This document shows, in pieces, positions 35,728 to 45,103 of a stretch of 64,000 nucleotides of DNA; the stretch's first letter is position 1; every line of letters begins with the position of its first letter. The DNA comes from Daedaleopsis sinensis (Eukaryota > Basidiomycota > Agaricomycetes > Polyporales > Polyporaceae), in the NCBI GenBank assembly GCA_033807695.1, contig CM066307.1:620001-684000 (forward strand), in the 5' to 3' direction. The notes beneath the pieces are model-generated. The model was given only the letters and a program-made list of their open reading frames with translations. It ran no database searches and was not told the origin of the DNA. A program made the translations under genes and the position numbers.

Positions 35728-38255
35728 TCAGGCAGCGTTGAGCGAACAGTCGAAGCTGCGAGCGCTATTCGGGTTCCCGCCACGGTACCGTAGGTTCGCC
35801 GGGTACTGTAGGTGGTCAACGTTAACGTTCACATCGACGTCCGCATTAGCAACGCCTCGCAACCTTCGCATACTAGAAGCACGGACCTTGCACAGCGGGC
35901 GGGTGAAGCCGACGCCGTTCGCAGCGTCGTTGTCATTGTAGTTCGCGGCGGTGAGCGTCTCGGGGGCGACGCCCTCCTCGACCCAGCGGACGATCGCGGC
36001 GAGGATGTTGTGCTCGGGGTCGAGCGAGAGCGGCGGGTTATTGTTGGACGCCTGCTCGACGGCACCGAACGCGTTCGCGGCGAACCCTCCCTAGCGAGCA
36101 CGCGGCGGTGCGGTGAGCGGTCATGAGACGGGGAACGGAGACCGGACTACGGGACAAGGAATCTGTTTGAGCGGACTCACATGGCTAAACAAAGAAAACA
36201 CGGCGATGTCAGAGGCGGGCGGACGCTGGTGGATATGCATATCACGGAGCGTACCAGTGGTTCATACCCGGGACGGTGAAGAAGCGGTAGAAGTCGTCGA
36301 TGTCCATCTCCGTGTTCGCTTGCGTGAATTGGTGGACGGTCTCGTAATAGTGGATGGCATTGCCAGGGCTGATGAGCTGGTCTGCCCAGCCGACGTACTG
36401 GATGAGCTTCCCGTTGTGTTGCGGCCCTGCGAATGCAGTTAAGTTTGGGTTGATCGCCTAGGATGGAGTCATGAGTATGGTCCTGTGCACATGTGTGCAG
36501 AGCGGCACTCACGTTAGCCTGTCCGACGTCTAGCGCGTCGGTGAGAGCCAAGAGATCAGCGTCGTAATCGTGTATTTCCCAAGTAGTGTCACTGCGAGTG
36601 GGCACATCTCGTCAACGATCTTCGTGCGGACTTCTCATCACGTACTTGACGACCATGAATTGGAAGTACGCGCGTCCGATTTTGAATTGCGTCTGGCCGA
36701 CGAGCCCGTGGTAATACTCCGTCTCTCCTCCGGGATAATACCCACCAAACACGTAAGTCTGGTCGGCCTCGTAGTAATCTGCGTAGATGCGGTGGAGAGC
36801 GCTGATCTGGTCAGCGGTGAGGCAGGTTGAAGTGTCCTGACCAACACGACATGTTAGAGTTTCAGGGCGAAAACTGTAAGTATGTATAGTTTAGGTTTGT
36901 GGTCAGCTCGACAGGAGTTTGGATGGGCTTCCCACGTGCCTGCAGGTTCGAGGATCGTTGATGATGCCGTCCGTGAGCTGTGAGAAGGACGGGCGGAGTA
37001 ACTCAGAATTGCATCTCGAACCGTGAAGACGGGCCAGGTTACATACCCCGTCCTGCGCGTCGCACTGTCGCATGACCTCCGGCGCGAGCACGTTCTGCCA
37101 CATGTCCTCCGTCATGAAGTGCGGCGACGTCGACGGCTGCACGTTCAGGTTCTGATGGATCGACCACGCCTGCAAATGCGTCCACCAGTTCGCAGGGGAG
37201 CCGACCACCTGAGCGGATGGCCGTACGGGGTCAGTGTACTCCTTCTACGCTTCGCGATGTCCGTGTCGACGCACCACGCCGTCGAAGTCCTCCGGGAATT
37301 CCTGGACTTCCTTCAATCTGCGAACGCGCGTATAATTAGCACCCGGACGCCCGAGGCTTGTGCCCGTGACGTATTATGGTACGCACCCCTGCCGTCCGCC
37401 TGTTCGCATAGGCGCAGAAGAGCGCCAGGTGTGAGCTTAAACCGCAGTGCATCGAGGGTAGGCGTCTGCAAGCGGGGTGCGCACCGTTGGAACAGCCCAA
37501 ATAGTAGGACTTCGTCGCAGGAGCCTTGTAGTAAGCCTTAACGACCTCCTTCCCCGCTAGCACGCTCAGGTGCATCGCACGCCAGCTCCAGTCGACTATC
37601 GCATTCTGTGGACACGTGGGGGCAGGTGAGCAGGTAGAGAGGGTCTGCGAAGCAGTGGATCAGCCACCCACGTCGTCGTGTGGTCCCGCCCAGTCGCCGT
37701 CATTAGTCGTACCAGCGTGACCAGTGTCGGTCGAGATCCCGGCGACTACAACGCATCAGATAAGCAAACGCTGTCGCAGGCCACGATGCAGCGGGGGTTG
37801 GGCGCACTTACATCTTTGAGGGATCGCGACGTGCCCCAGCTCAGTCACAGTGACTGGGGTGGGGACCGAGTGTGAGCGGACATGCGTGCGGTATTGGCGC
37901 CGAAGGACACCTTTAACGTACCTCCGCCGGCCATTCCACCATTCCCGACAGTGAGCACGCGGCCGTTCCAGTCATCTGGGAGCCAGACCTCTGCGAGGGC
38001 CGACGAGCCCGCCGTTGCGTTCGTCGTGATGACAAGCTCGACGCGGCAGAAGGCAGGGAGGCTCGTCGTGTTGATGCTGGAATAGAGGTTCGAGATGTTG
38101 ACGAGGGATTGGTTGGGGAAGTGAGTCGCGCCAGTCAGGTTGACATTAGGGATGTCGAGAGTGAGGCTTGCGCAGGCCCTTTGGGACCCACGGGCTGACC
38201 CCGCGGCGGCGCCGAGGACGAGGCCTAGGAAAGTGAGAGATGAGGTAAAGTGCAT
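35728..38255 (-). CDS. Secreted tannase / feruloyl esterase family protein
   Basis: Cleaves ester bonds of gallate or hydroxycinnamate in plant material. Starts MHFTSSLTFLGLVLGAAAG (signal peptide; an upstream in-frame ATG at 38270 is possible). Family segments in order: LPDDWNGRVLTVGNGGMAGG, LGHVAIPQR, ISTDTGHAGTTNDGDWAG, AMHLSVLAGKEVVKAYY, SYYLGCSNGGRQGLKEVQEF (nucleophile Ser in GCSxGG), DFDGVVVGSPANWWTHL, IQYVGWADQLISPGN (Asp), FTVPGMNHC (His) and a C-terminal SFDCSLNAA. The pairing of Cys next to Ser and next to His is the CS-D-HC motif of the family. Two micro-exons are needed: 13 nt (37399-37387) completes GGRQG and 4 nt (36184-36181, CCAT) completes HCHGG. A TATA box lies about 60 nt upstream. 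Confidence 0.88.
36181..36184 (-). other. Four-nucleotide micro-exon of the tannase gene
   Basis: CCAT lies between a TTTAG acceptor and a GTGAGT donor. The upstream exon ends CAC TG at 36255 before GTACGC. Only insertion of CCAT restores His-Cys (TG plus C) and keeps phase with the next exon (36090, GGA GGG TTC). Inferred from family alignment; no transcript evidence. Confidence 0.65.
37387..37399 (-). other. Thirteen-nucleotide micro-exon of the tannase gene
   Basis: GCGGACGGCAGGG sits between an ACAG acceptor and a GTGCGT donor. It completes the GCSNGGRQG nucleophile motif between exons ending TCC AAC G and starting A TTG AAG. Confidence 0.8.
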
Positions 38256-38311
38256 CAGGGGGACAAGCATTGGGTGCAGCTCACGGACATAGGCAGCGCA
38301 GTAGCCGTCGG

Positions 38312-38319
38312 TTTATATA
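38312..38319 (-). promoter_or_regulatory. TATA box of the tannase gene
   Basis: TATATAAA on the minus strand, 57 nt upstream of the ATG at 38255 and 42 nt upstream of that at 38270. Strong TATA boxes are usual for inducible secreted-enzyme genes. Confidence 0.6.
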
Positions 38320-38576
38320 CGGATGCAACGACAGACCTTCCGTTGAGTAGAGGGCCGGATTTAGGATGCAGCCCTGCGATGCTGCGATGATTCCGCGCGC
38401 GGTAGGGTGTGGACAAAAATACCACTAGTGGACAACGGCTGCCGTGATGCACGCGTCCAGATTACTTCACGAGAAGAGCCGTGGACTGGCAATAGCTCGT
38501 TGAGGACATGGCCTCAACGTAGACTGCCATGTGATGGCCATATTGGGACACGTGTAGATGGCGCTGGACGGTTCGG

Positions 38577-38626
38577 ACAGCGAAGAGCGTTGGAAGAGCG
38601 CACAGCGAAGAGCGTTGGAAGAGCGC
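38577..38626. repeat. Tandem duplication of 25 bp
   Basis: Two identical adjacent copies of a 25-bp unit beginning ACAGCGAAGAGCG. Confidence 0.85.
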
Positions 38627-38708
38627 ACAATTTGACGGCGGGAATTGGCGGGGCGACGGCAAGCCTAATAGTGGCACGGGTTACGATGCCCCCTTACACT
38701 ATCGTTCT

Positions 38709-38754
38709 AGCAGCCGGTGCTTTTGGGTTCCAGCAGCCGGTGCTTTTGGATCCA
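38709..38754. repeat. Tandem duplication of about 23 bp
   Basis: Two near-identical adjacent units beginning AGCAGCCGGTGC. Confidence 0.8.
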
Positions 38755-39244
38755 CTGGCCGTGGAACATCGTGTGCATCGGTCTAAAAAGGTCACACTGG
38801 GCGATTGGCTCTCGGATGCACATATGCAAGTCCTGTGACTAGCAGATAAGATAACCGAATATCTAGAACAACAAGCAGGGAACACTAGTACTCACCGGCA
38901 CCCACCAGGCGACGGTGGAAATAGTAAACCACATGAGGCAGTCTCAGCTCCATAGGTCCTATAAAGACTTCACCGTCAGGCACATCGAAACGTAACGTAT
39001 GACACAGAAATGGTACTGACGAACTGACAGCACGCAAAAGGATATCGATGGTTCTCATGCGCATGAGGAAATAACTCATTCATAATATTACGGAGGAGCC
39101 TACATACAGTGGAGGAACATGATGACTACAGCGTCTACATACAACTCACCTTGCAACGATTCACCACAAGTCTTGCAAAATAGATACCGCTTGAACCTGG
39201 GATAGACGATGAGCAGATGCTTGCAACGGAGAGACAACAGATGA

Positions 39245-39330
39245 AGGTTCAGAAAAGCAGGTTATCAATCAATGCCGCAGCTCAGCAACAGCTTCTAGTT
39301 GATTATTTTATGAAGAGTACTCATCTACAA
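39245..39330 (-). ncRNA. Candidate box C/D snoRNA, target not identified
   Basis: In the intron after 39358. C box TAGATGA at 39327-39321, internal CTGA at 39285-39282 and terminal CTGA at 39252-39249. No target recognised. Confidence 0.5.
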
Positions 39331-39453
39331 GCGAACGCCAAGAGAGACGATGACTTACGACCAACCGACTGCAAGCTTCTTCACACAGCCTTCCCTGTGC
39401 GGTCATCCTGTCACAGTGAAGTCAGCGGATGTTCATGACGATACGAGAACATA

Positions 39454-39545
39454 TAATCAGAGGGGGTGCCCGAAATATTGAGCTGTGGCGGGCATTTTCG
39501 GCAGCGATGATACGAAGACCGTCGTGATAAAGACATCATGCGATG
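39454..39545 (-). ncRNA. Candidate box C/D snoRNA, target not identified
   Basis: In the intron after 39567. C box ATGATGT at about 39539-39533 and CTGA at 39461-39458 give the same 80-nt geometry as its neighbours. I could not match the guide next to D to an rRNA segment from memory. Confidence 0.5.
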
Positions 39546-39684
39546 TGGTATGGAATGAATAACTCACCTTGCTCAGAGATCTACAACCTGCGGCCCATGT
39601 TGGCAAGTCAATGCAGAGAGTCAATCGATGTCTAGAAGAAAGAATTGTTGTCAGCAAATAGGCCAGACATGATGATACGAGAAT

Positions 39685-39785
39685 AAGCTCAGAGTTTAAA
39701 AAAACAGCCTTGGAATTGTCGTCATAGACCCGCACATCCGTAGACATGCGGTCAGGCGGTAACTCCATTGTTACATCAGGGCGAC
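39685..39785 (-). ncRNA. Box C/D snoRNA, 18S U578 guide (yeast snR77-like)
   Basis: In the intron after 39806. C box CTGATGT at about 39778-39772, D' CTGA at 39755-39752, C'-like GGATG, D box CTGA at 39692-39689. The plus strand at 39756-39767 reads GCGGTAACTCCA, against 18S GCGGTAATTCCA (the 530-loop region), so the guide pairs over 12 positions with one G-U. The fifth nucleotide from D' pairs with the U of GCGGU, which is 18S Um578 in yeast, the snR77 site. Confidence 0.75.
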
Positions 39786-39912
39786 TTCAACAGGAAAAAT
39801 ACTCACCGACAGTTACCAGCTAAATCAAGCGTTCCAGAACCTTGCCGCTGCAGACAAATAACCGAAGTCAGCCAGGACTATCAACGGTGGCCAAGTCAAA
39901 CGATGAAGAGGT

Positions 39913-40003
39913 GGAGATCAGTGGATTGACAGATATAGTAAAGCATCGAGCTCGTTGGCTCTCAGATACTCTAGTTTGAATGGTTTAAAACTCATCGCGT
40001 CGC
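39913..40003 (-). ncRNA. Box C/D snoRNA, 18S U1269 guide (yeast snR55-like)
   Basis: In the intron after 40046. C-box-like CGATGA at about 39992-39998, D' CTGA about 25 nt later, C'-like CGATG, D box CTGA at 39921-39918. The plus strand at 39923-39934 reads GGATTGACAGAT, identical to conserved 18S rRNA. The fifth nucleotide from the D box pairs with the first U of GGAUUG, which is 18S Um1269 in yeast, the snR55 site. Perfect 12-bp guide duplex. Confidence 0.8.
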
Positions 40004-40165
40004 GACGTGTCGAAGATGAAAGAGGGAGCATTGACAAGCTACTCACCGATCCCCTGTCTATCCAATCCCTCACGGTCAGGCATCAGCAGATGAGACGATG
40101 CGCATGTAACGGCGTCATCTGAGGAGGAGGGTATGTTAGCTTATGTGCGAGTGCAAACACGCAGA

Positions 40166-40263
40166 ACCGATCAGTGTAACTATGACAAAAAATCCACAGC
40201 ATCGTGTATGCCACTTGGTAGAGCGACACCACTCGAGGTAAACGAATAGTATCATCGCGTCGA
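40166..40263 (-). ncRNA. Box C/D snoRNA, 25S A2256 guide (yeast snR63-like)
   Basis: In the intron after 40287. C-box-like CGATGA at about 40252-40258, D box CTGA at 40174-40171. The guide lies immediately 5' of the D box. The plus strand at 40176-40186 reads GTAACTATGAC, identical to the universally conserved 25S rRNA segment GTAACTATGACTCTC. The fifth nucleotide from the D box pairs with the A just before CUAUG, which is 25S Am2256 in yeast, guided there by snR63. The duplex is 11 bp and perfect. Confidence 0.78.
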
Positions 40264-40507
40264 AGGAAAGGATGAAGGCACACTCACCGATGTCAAGGAC
40301 TCGTCGCAGCGACTTGGTAGTGACGAGGAAGGTGGTTGGCCAAAATCTTCGTCGGAATTTTCAGCACCGATGTTCAGGGCAGGCTTGCTGGCGGCAACGC
40401 GTGACGCCCTGAGACGCCGGGCACATCTTATCAGATAACACCCACGTCAGACTGAGTCTGCCGCATGATTGTCAATGTAATGGCACAACATCTCTTGCAT
40501 CCCATCC

Positions 40508-41844
40508 ATGTCCACGACTGCAGGACTAGTTCGCACTTTGACCGCTTACGCACATCCTCTGCGCACTACTGCTGCGAGGACGTGTCGCTTGGGAGCACGC
40601 GCAGCTTCCACATCCTCGACGGGTCCGGTAGAGTTGCACTATGACAAGGCCCTGCCACCCGACGGTAACGAGACCGACAAGCCACTTGTGATACTACATG
40701 GCCTATTGTACGTCTCTTCATGGATTGTTATGAATTTTCGGTGGAGATCCAACGTGAACTCCAAAGTGGGACGAAGAGAAACTTTGGCTCGCTCTCAAAA
40801 GCGTTCGCGAAGGATCTGGGGCGACCGGTGTATACACTCGTACGTCCGACGTTCTGTCCTTCGACGTGTTCTACTACTGACTCGAGCAGGACCTGCGCAA
40901 CCACGGGACCTCGCCCCACGCCGAGCCACACACATATACCGCCATGGCGGCCGACGTCCTCCACTTCTGCCAGACTCACAACCTGTCTGACGTCTCCCTC
41001 CTCGGTCATTCCATGTAAGCATGGTAATCATACGTGCCTCCCTTCGCCTCGTTTTCTGACGCGGCGGCATGCGCCAAGGGGAGGAAAAGTCGCCATGTCC
41101 GTCGCGCTAGACCCCGAGCTCCCTCCTGACCTGCTCGCGCACCTCATCGTCGTAGACATCGCGCCCGCGCGCGGCGCACTTTCGAGCGAGTTCCGAGACT
41201 ACATCGTGGCCATGCAGCAGATCGAGGAAAGCCAGGTGAAGACGCGCCAGGAGGCTGATCGCATGCTCAAGCCGTACGAGAAGGTGCGTTCCCGCATGCC
41301 TTGGGCTCTGCCACAGACGCGGTGTGAATCAGTGTGCCCGTCCAGGACCCGATGACGCGCGCGTTTCTGCTCATGAACCTCGAGCACCCGACGGCGCACC
41401 ATCCGCATCCACTCAAGTTCCGCATACCCGTCGGGCTGCTTGGCGGTGCGATACAAGACATCGGAGACTTCCCCTGGTCGCCGGGCGAACGGACGTTTGA
41501 CGGCCCGACGCTCTTCATAAAAGGCTCCAAGAGCAAGTACGTACTCTGCCACTCGCCCGTCTCTTGCAAGGGTTGACTCATACGGCGCAGATACATCAAT
41601 AGGCATAATGTAGACACCGCAAAAGCGTTCTTTCCGAACATGGTGTTGGAGGAACTGGATACTAGTCACTGGGGTGCGTCTTCTCACTTCTGATCAACGG
41701 TCGTATTTAACATGCCGCGTGATGCAGTGCATTCGGAACGGTACGCGTCCATTACTTGTACCTTTCTGTCTATTTCGCGCTCACACGGATTGCAGGCCGA
41801 ACGAGTTCAAGGCGTTAGTCACGAATTTCATCAGATCCCACTGA
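40508..41844 (+). CDS. Mitochondrial alpha/beta hydrolase, ABHD11 / Imo32 type
   Basis: Starts MSTTAGLVRTLTAYAHPLRT, an Arg/Ser/Ala-rich presequence typical of mitochondrial import. Joined exons give LVILHGLFGTKRNFGSLSKA (oxyanion HG), GRPVYTLDLRNHGTSPHAE, DVSLLGHSMGGKVAMSVAL (nucleophile Ser in GHSMGG, split by an intron after GHSM), LIVVDIAPARGALSSEF (a segment typical of this family), GPTLFIKGSKSKY and DTSHWVHSERPNEF (catalytic His), ending VTNFIRSH. The first intron donor after CTA TT gives Phe-Gly at the junction as expected. Human ABHD11 and yeast Imo32 are mitochondrial. The yeast substrate is unknown. About 300 residues. Divergent from the snoRNA host. Confidence 0.9.
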
Positions 41845-41971
41845 GGATACCGTATAGACACATACATACTACACAGATAGAGCATACTACGTCAATCCAA
41901 CATAATGGGATAGCAACTAGAAACTCCACCACCAAGCACCGAGACGAGAGCCGAACGAGCCTTGAACCAGA

Positions 41972-43698
41972 TCACAATGCGTACGCACAAGCGTCTGTCT
42001 GCCTCAGACTCTCCGCAGATTTCAGACTAGTCACCGTACATGTCGGGTCGACCAAGAGCTCGAGGATGTCCTCCACCTCGCGGGACAAAGCCTCCAGCGT
42101 GTCGTCAAGAGGTTGCACAGTGCGCACAGAACAGGCACCCGCAGCGCTAGGCCTCATGAAGTCCGAGAGCGAGACGAGACTAGCAGCGCTCGAGAGGTCG
42201 TCGGGCGCCGAGCCAGAGGTCGCGATCATCGAGTCGTCAAGAGAGCCCTCCAGCACCCCAAACTCGCCCAGCAGAGAGATGATGCCGTCAAGCTGGGTGT
42301 CGGACGGGGGCCCGCTCTGCATCTCTTCGCGCAGCCGCCGGGAGAGCGACTCGGACTGTACCGGGCTTCCGTGGCGCGGATGCGGCCCGAGGGGGTACGT
42401 GAAGGAGCGCGACGGGGGGATCGGGCGGTGCGCGGGCCCTGCAGCGCGTTGGGCGACGAGCTGCGGGAGGAAGAGCGGCCGATGGTTTGGACTCGGCGGC
42501 GTGAGCACGCAGTCGCCCTGCGCCTGCGCAAGCCCTTGCCCTACTAGCTTCTGCGGTAGCTGGAGGGGACGGTATTGCGACTTGCCCTTGGTCGCCGCGT
42601 TGGTTTGGGGGGCTGCTTGACGGACGGTTCGGGCGCCCGTGCTTGCTGTCGGGACTTTCAGACTTTCATTTACAGAAGAGGGGTCTTCCGTGGGGGAGCT
42701 GGAGACCCCGATGTAGAGGCGCGCCTTGCCGTGCATCGGACACTTCTCCGTGTAGTAGTGCTTGGCGCCCATTGTCGGGAGCTCACGGTATATCGTGAAG
42801 TCTTCCAGCGTAGAATGTTTGATCAAGGGGACGTCGACGATGCGAAGGTCTTCGAAGTACGAGGTTGACGACCGTCCGAAGGGGTCCTCGAGGGGGAATG
42901 ATGGGAATGAATCGTCGAAAGGGTACTCTTTCGGAAACCTCTCAGCCATTGTACCGAAGTCTGGACTAGAGGAGAGCCGAATAAAGCCGACGACTCGCTG
43001 CTGAAACCCTGGGGTATCCAGGATAGAAGAAAGCGGGCTGATAGCGCCATCTCTGTCAGAGTCAGGGAGACTGGCATCGCTAGGGGAATCACTGGGCGTC
43101 CTAGCACATACAGGAGGAAGTCGCGTGATACCGCGCCGTTGAGCAAGGGAGCCCGTCATGAGGTCTGGTTCCAGAATGGGTGCCATTGAGGTGCCGCAGG
43201 TGTCAGCAATAACTTGCGATGGGGGAGAGTTAGACATGTCGTCGGAAGCAAGAGTCAGAACAGAAGGAGGAGAGAGAAAGAGAGAACTAGAGCTAGGAGG
43301 GGTGTAGACGAGGGCAGGAGGTGAGCGGCAGTGGCTGCAGTTTTGAGGGCAACAGATAGAGTTGTCGTTCCTGTACTGTTCGAGGTCGACGAAAAGGCCG
43401 ATGACATCGCCCTTGATCCCCGGCAGGCTCATACAGTTACGATGTTCAGTTGCATCTGACCAAACACGATCAATCATTGGCGGTGTCTCTTAGACACGGC
43501 CAAAGGAAGGAGAAGGTAGTCACCGAGAGTGTAGGTGTTTGGTTCGGTGGTGATTGAACGTGTCTGTGACGAAAGGCGTCGGCCATGTCTTCCGCGGATA
43601 TGGTCGGCCATCGGGGGAGCTACACAGATGTTCGCCTCCTGTTCAGGCGATGAATTGCGGGTGAACAGGTGTGCCATGGCGGCGAGAACACGAGTCAT
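41972..43698 (-). CDS. Uncharacterised protein, Ser/Pro-rich
   Basis: Two exons (43698-43524 and 43488-41972) join with a GTGACT donor and CTAAG acceptor to give 563 residues if the ATG of MTRVLAAMAHLF is used; an in-frame ATG at 43770 would add 24. The middle holds a compact block (FPLEDPFGRSSTSYFEDLRI, LIKHSTLEDFTIYRELPTM, KHYYTEKCPMHGKARLYIGV). Otherwise it is Ser/Pro-rich, ending in a predicted acidic helix (DDTLEALSREVEDILELL). The Cys/His residues (CCPQNCSHC, KCPMH) could bind metal but match no known finger. Tail-to-tail with the ABHD11-like gene (128 bp apart). No function assigned. Confidence 0.7.
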
Positions 43699-44221
43699 CT
43701 TGGAGTAGAGGAGGGGGAGAGCAGAGGCGAAAGCAAGAGGCAAACGGCCATAAACGAGGGCGAGCCTCACGTCCCTTATGGTTGCAGCAGGCCTAGGAGG
43801 CTGACGTGTGGCTGACTATGTACCAGAAGTGCTAGTGTTGACCAAGTCAAGACCGTAAGCAAGAAAGCCTTCTGACTTGAGCATTTTAGGGTGGATTTGT
43901 TGCCCAAGTCGAATAGCTACCAGATATGCCTCAGTCGACTATAGAGAGCTTGAGAGAACCGTCAATGTTCCGGGAAGGTTCGACACGAGTTGGAGTAGCT
44001 TAAAGCATCGACAGAAGGAGTGTGAGTACCCTCAGCAACCGTTGACACAGCTGCAGAGAGTGAAATGAGCCTTGAGGTTCTCGCAGATGGGAGATAATCT
44101 GTGGGACAAGGATGGGACAAGGAGGGGGGAGGGAGGCGCCGGACCTGAGCGTCCCCATGTCTGGGCGCCAACGTCGACATTGCGTTTCTCGTCGCCCTCG
44201 TCGTGCCAGCGATCGTTCACG

Positions 44222-44744
44222 ATGGTACGTGTATTGAGTGCATATACCCCGGTGGACACTCACCGCTACTACACAGCTGATCTTCTCAGTCTTCAAAACG
44301 CTCACAGACCAGAGGGTCACCGTCGAACTCAAGAACGATCTCTCGATTACCGGCACCCTCAAGTCTGTTGACCAGTGCGTCCCGTCCCCACTCGTTTATC
44401 CCCCATGCCCCGTGTGACTGAGGAGCTGAAGATTCTTGAACATCCGGCTGGACAACATCAAAGTGCTTGATGAGGCGAGGCACCCGCACATGGTACGCAC
44501 GACCCGTTCTCCTGCGCACGCGCATACTGTATTACTGACGTGCGTTCGCCGTTGGTAGATGGCGGTCAAAAACTGCTTCATCCGGGGCTCTGTCGTCCGG
44601 TACGTGCAGCTTCCTGCTGAGCATGTTGACACTCAGCTCCTGGAGGACGCCACACGACGAGGTGCGTGCATCGAGCTCACCGACCGCTCTAATGGCTTCA
44701 GTTCTGACTACTGCACAGAGTCTGCTGTAACGACCAAGCGGTGA
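44222..44744 (+). CDS. LSM2: U6 snRNA-associated Sm-like protein Lsm2
   Basis: Subunit of the Lsm2-8 ring (U6 snRNP, nucleus) and the Lsm1-7 ring (mRNA decay, cytoplasm). Five exons: 44222-44224 (ATG only), 44277-44374, 44432-44492, 44559-44661, 44719-44744, giving 96 residues, the normal length. Sequence landmarks are LIFSVFKTLTDQRVTVELKN (Sm1), FLNIRLDNIKVLDEARHPHM and NCFIRGSVVRYVQLP (Sm2), which are nearly identical to other eukaryotic Lsm2. The start is fixed because the second coding residue of Lsm2 is normally Leu (MLFF...) and CTG ATC follows the CACAG acceptor. The start codon is therefore alone in its coding exon, followed by GTACGT. Confidence 0.95.
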
Positions 44745-45103
44745 CGTCGAGGAACGTCGATACTGTCATATTCGGTGTTTGAGGAGTGTCGAGGCTGGCT
44801 GCAGGTGCGCATGTGTTCGACGTGTACTTTATTCCGCACCTACTTGTATTCTCTACGATCAACGGCTGTCGTTTCCTTCTCTATACCGTTCAAATTCTCT
44901 TTTACATTCCGCTCCAGATACAAGAGGAGATTACAACAACATGAGGTATACTGCTACTATACAGCGAAATGTGACTAATGTTATAGAGTGCAACAGATCC
45001 AAGCAGAGCTATACTAACGAGATAAATACGACAGATAATGTTATGCCGTCCGGCAGAGCGCAGCTCCCCGAACGTAGTTCCTCATCCTTCACGACGTCTT
45101 CAT
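44745..45103. other. Intergenic between convergent LSM2 and the basic protein gene
   Basis: AT-richer convergent 3' flanks; nothing else seen. Confidence 0.5.

Larger units (their letters stand above)
38870..40460 (-). ncRNA. Probable multi-intron host transcript for box C/D snoRNAs
   Basis: On the minus strand, 5' splice sites occur at 40287, 40046, 39806, 39567, 39358 (GTAAGT), 39149 and 38895 (GTGAGT at all others). The spacings are 241, 240, 239, 209, 209 and 254 bases, with matching CAG/TAG acceptors. The intervening short exons (about 41-72 nt) have no shared open frame. At least five introns contain a C-box-like (TGATGA-type) sequence followed about 80-90 nt later by CTGA. In three of them the nucleotides next to CTGA are complementary to known rRNA methylation sites. 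Individual exons have short open frames (for example one reading ALNIGAENSDEDFGQ), so a coding role for the spliced host is not excluded. It is divergent from the ABHD11-like gene. Confidence 0.7.

Noticed and set aside
39217..39438. Plus-strand frame beginning MLATERQQMKVQ
   Set aside because: Antisense to a snoRNA-type intron and exon; no family match or splice context.
39457..39768. Open frame beginning MELPPDRMSTDVRV as a protein-coding gene
   Set aside because: It lies across an intron with C and D boxes and an snR77-like guide, and does not join neighbouring exons in frame. Kept only as a reason for caution about the host.
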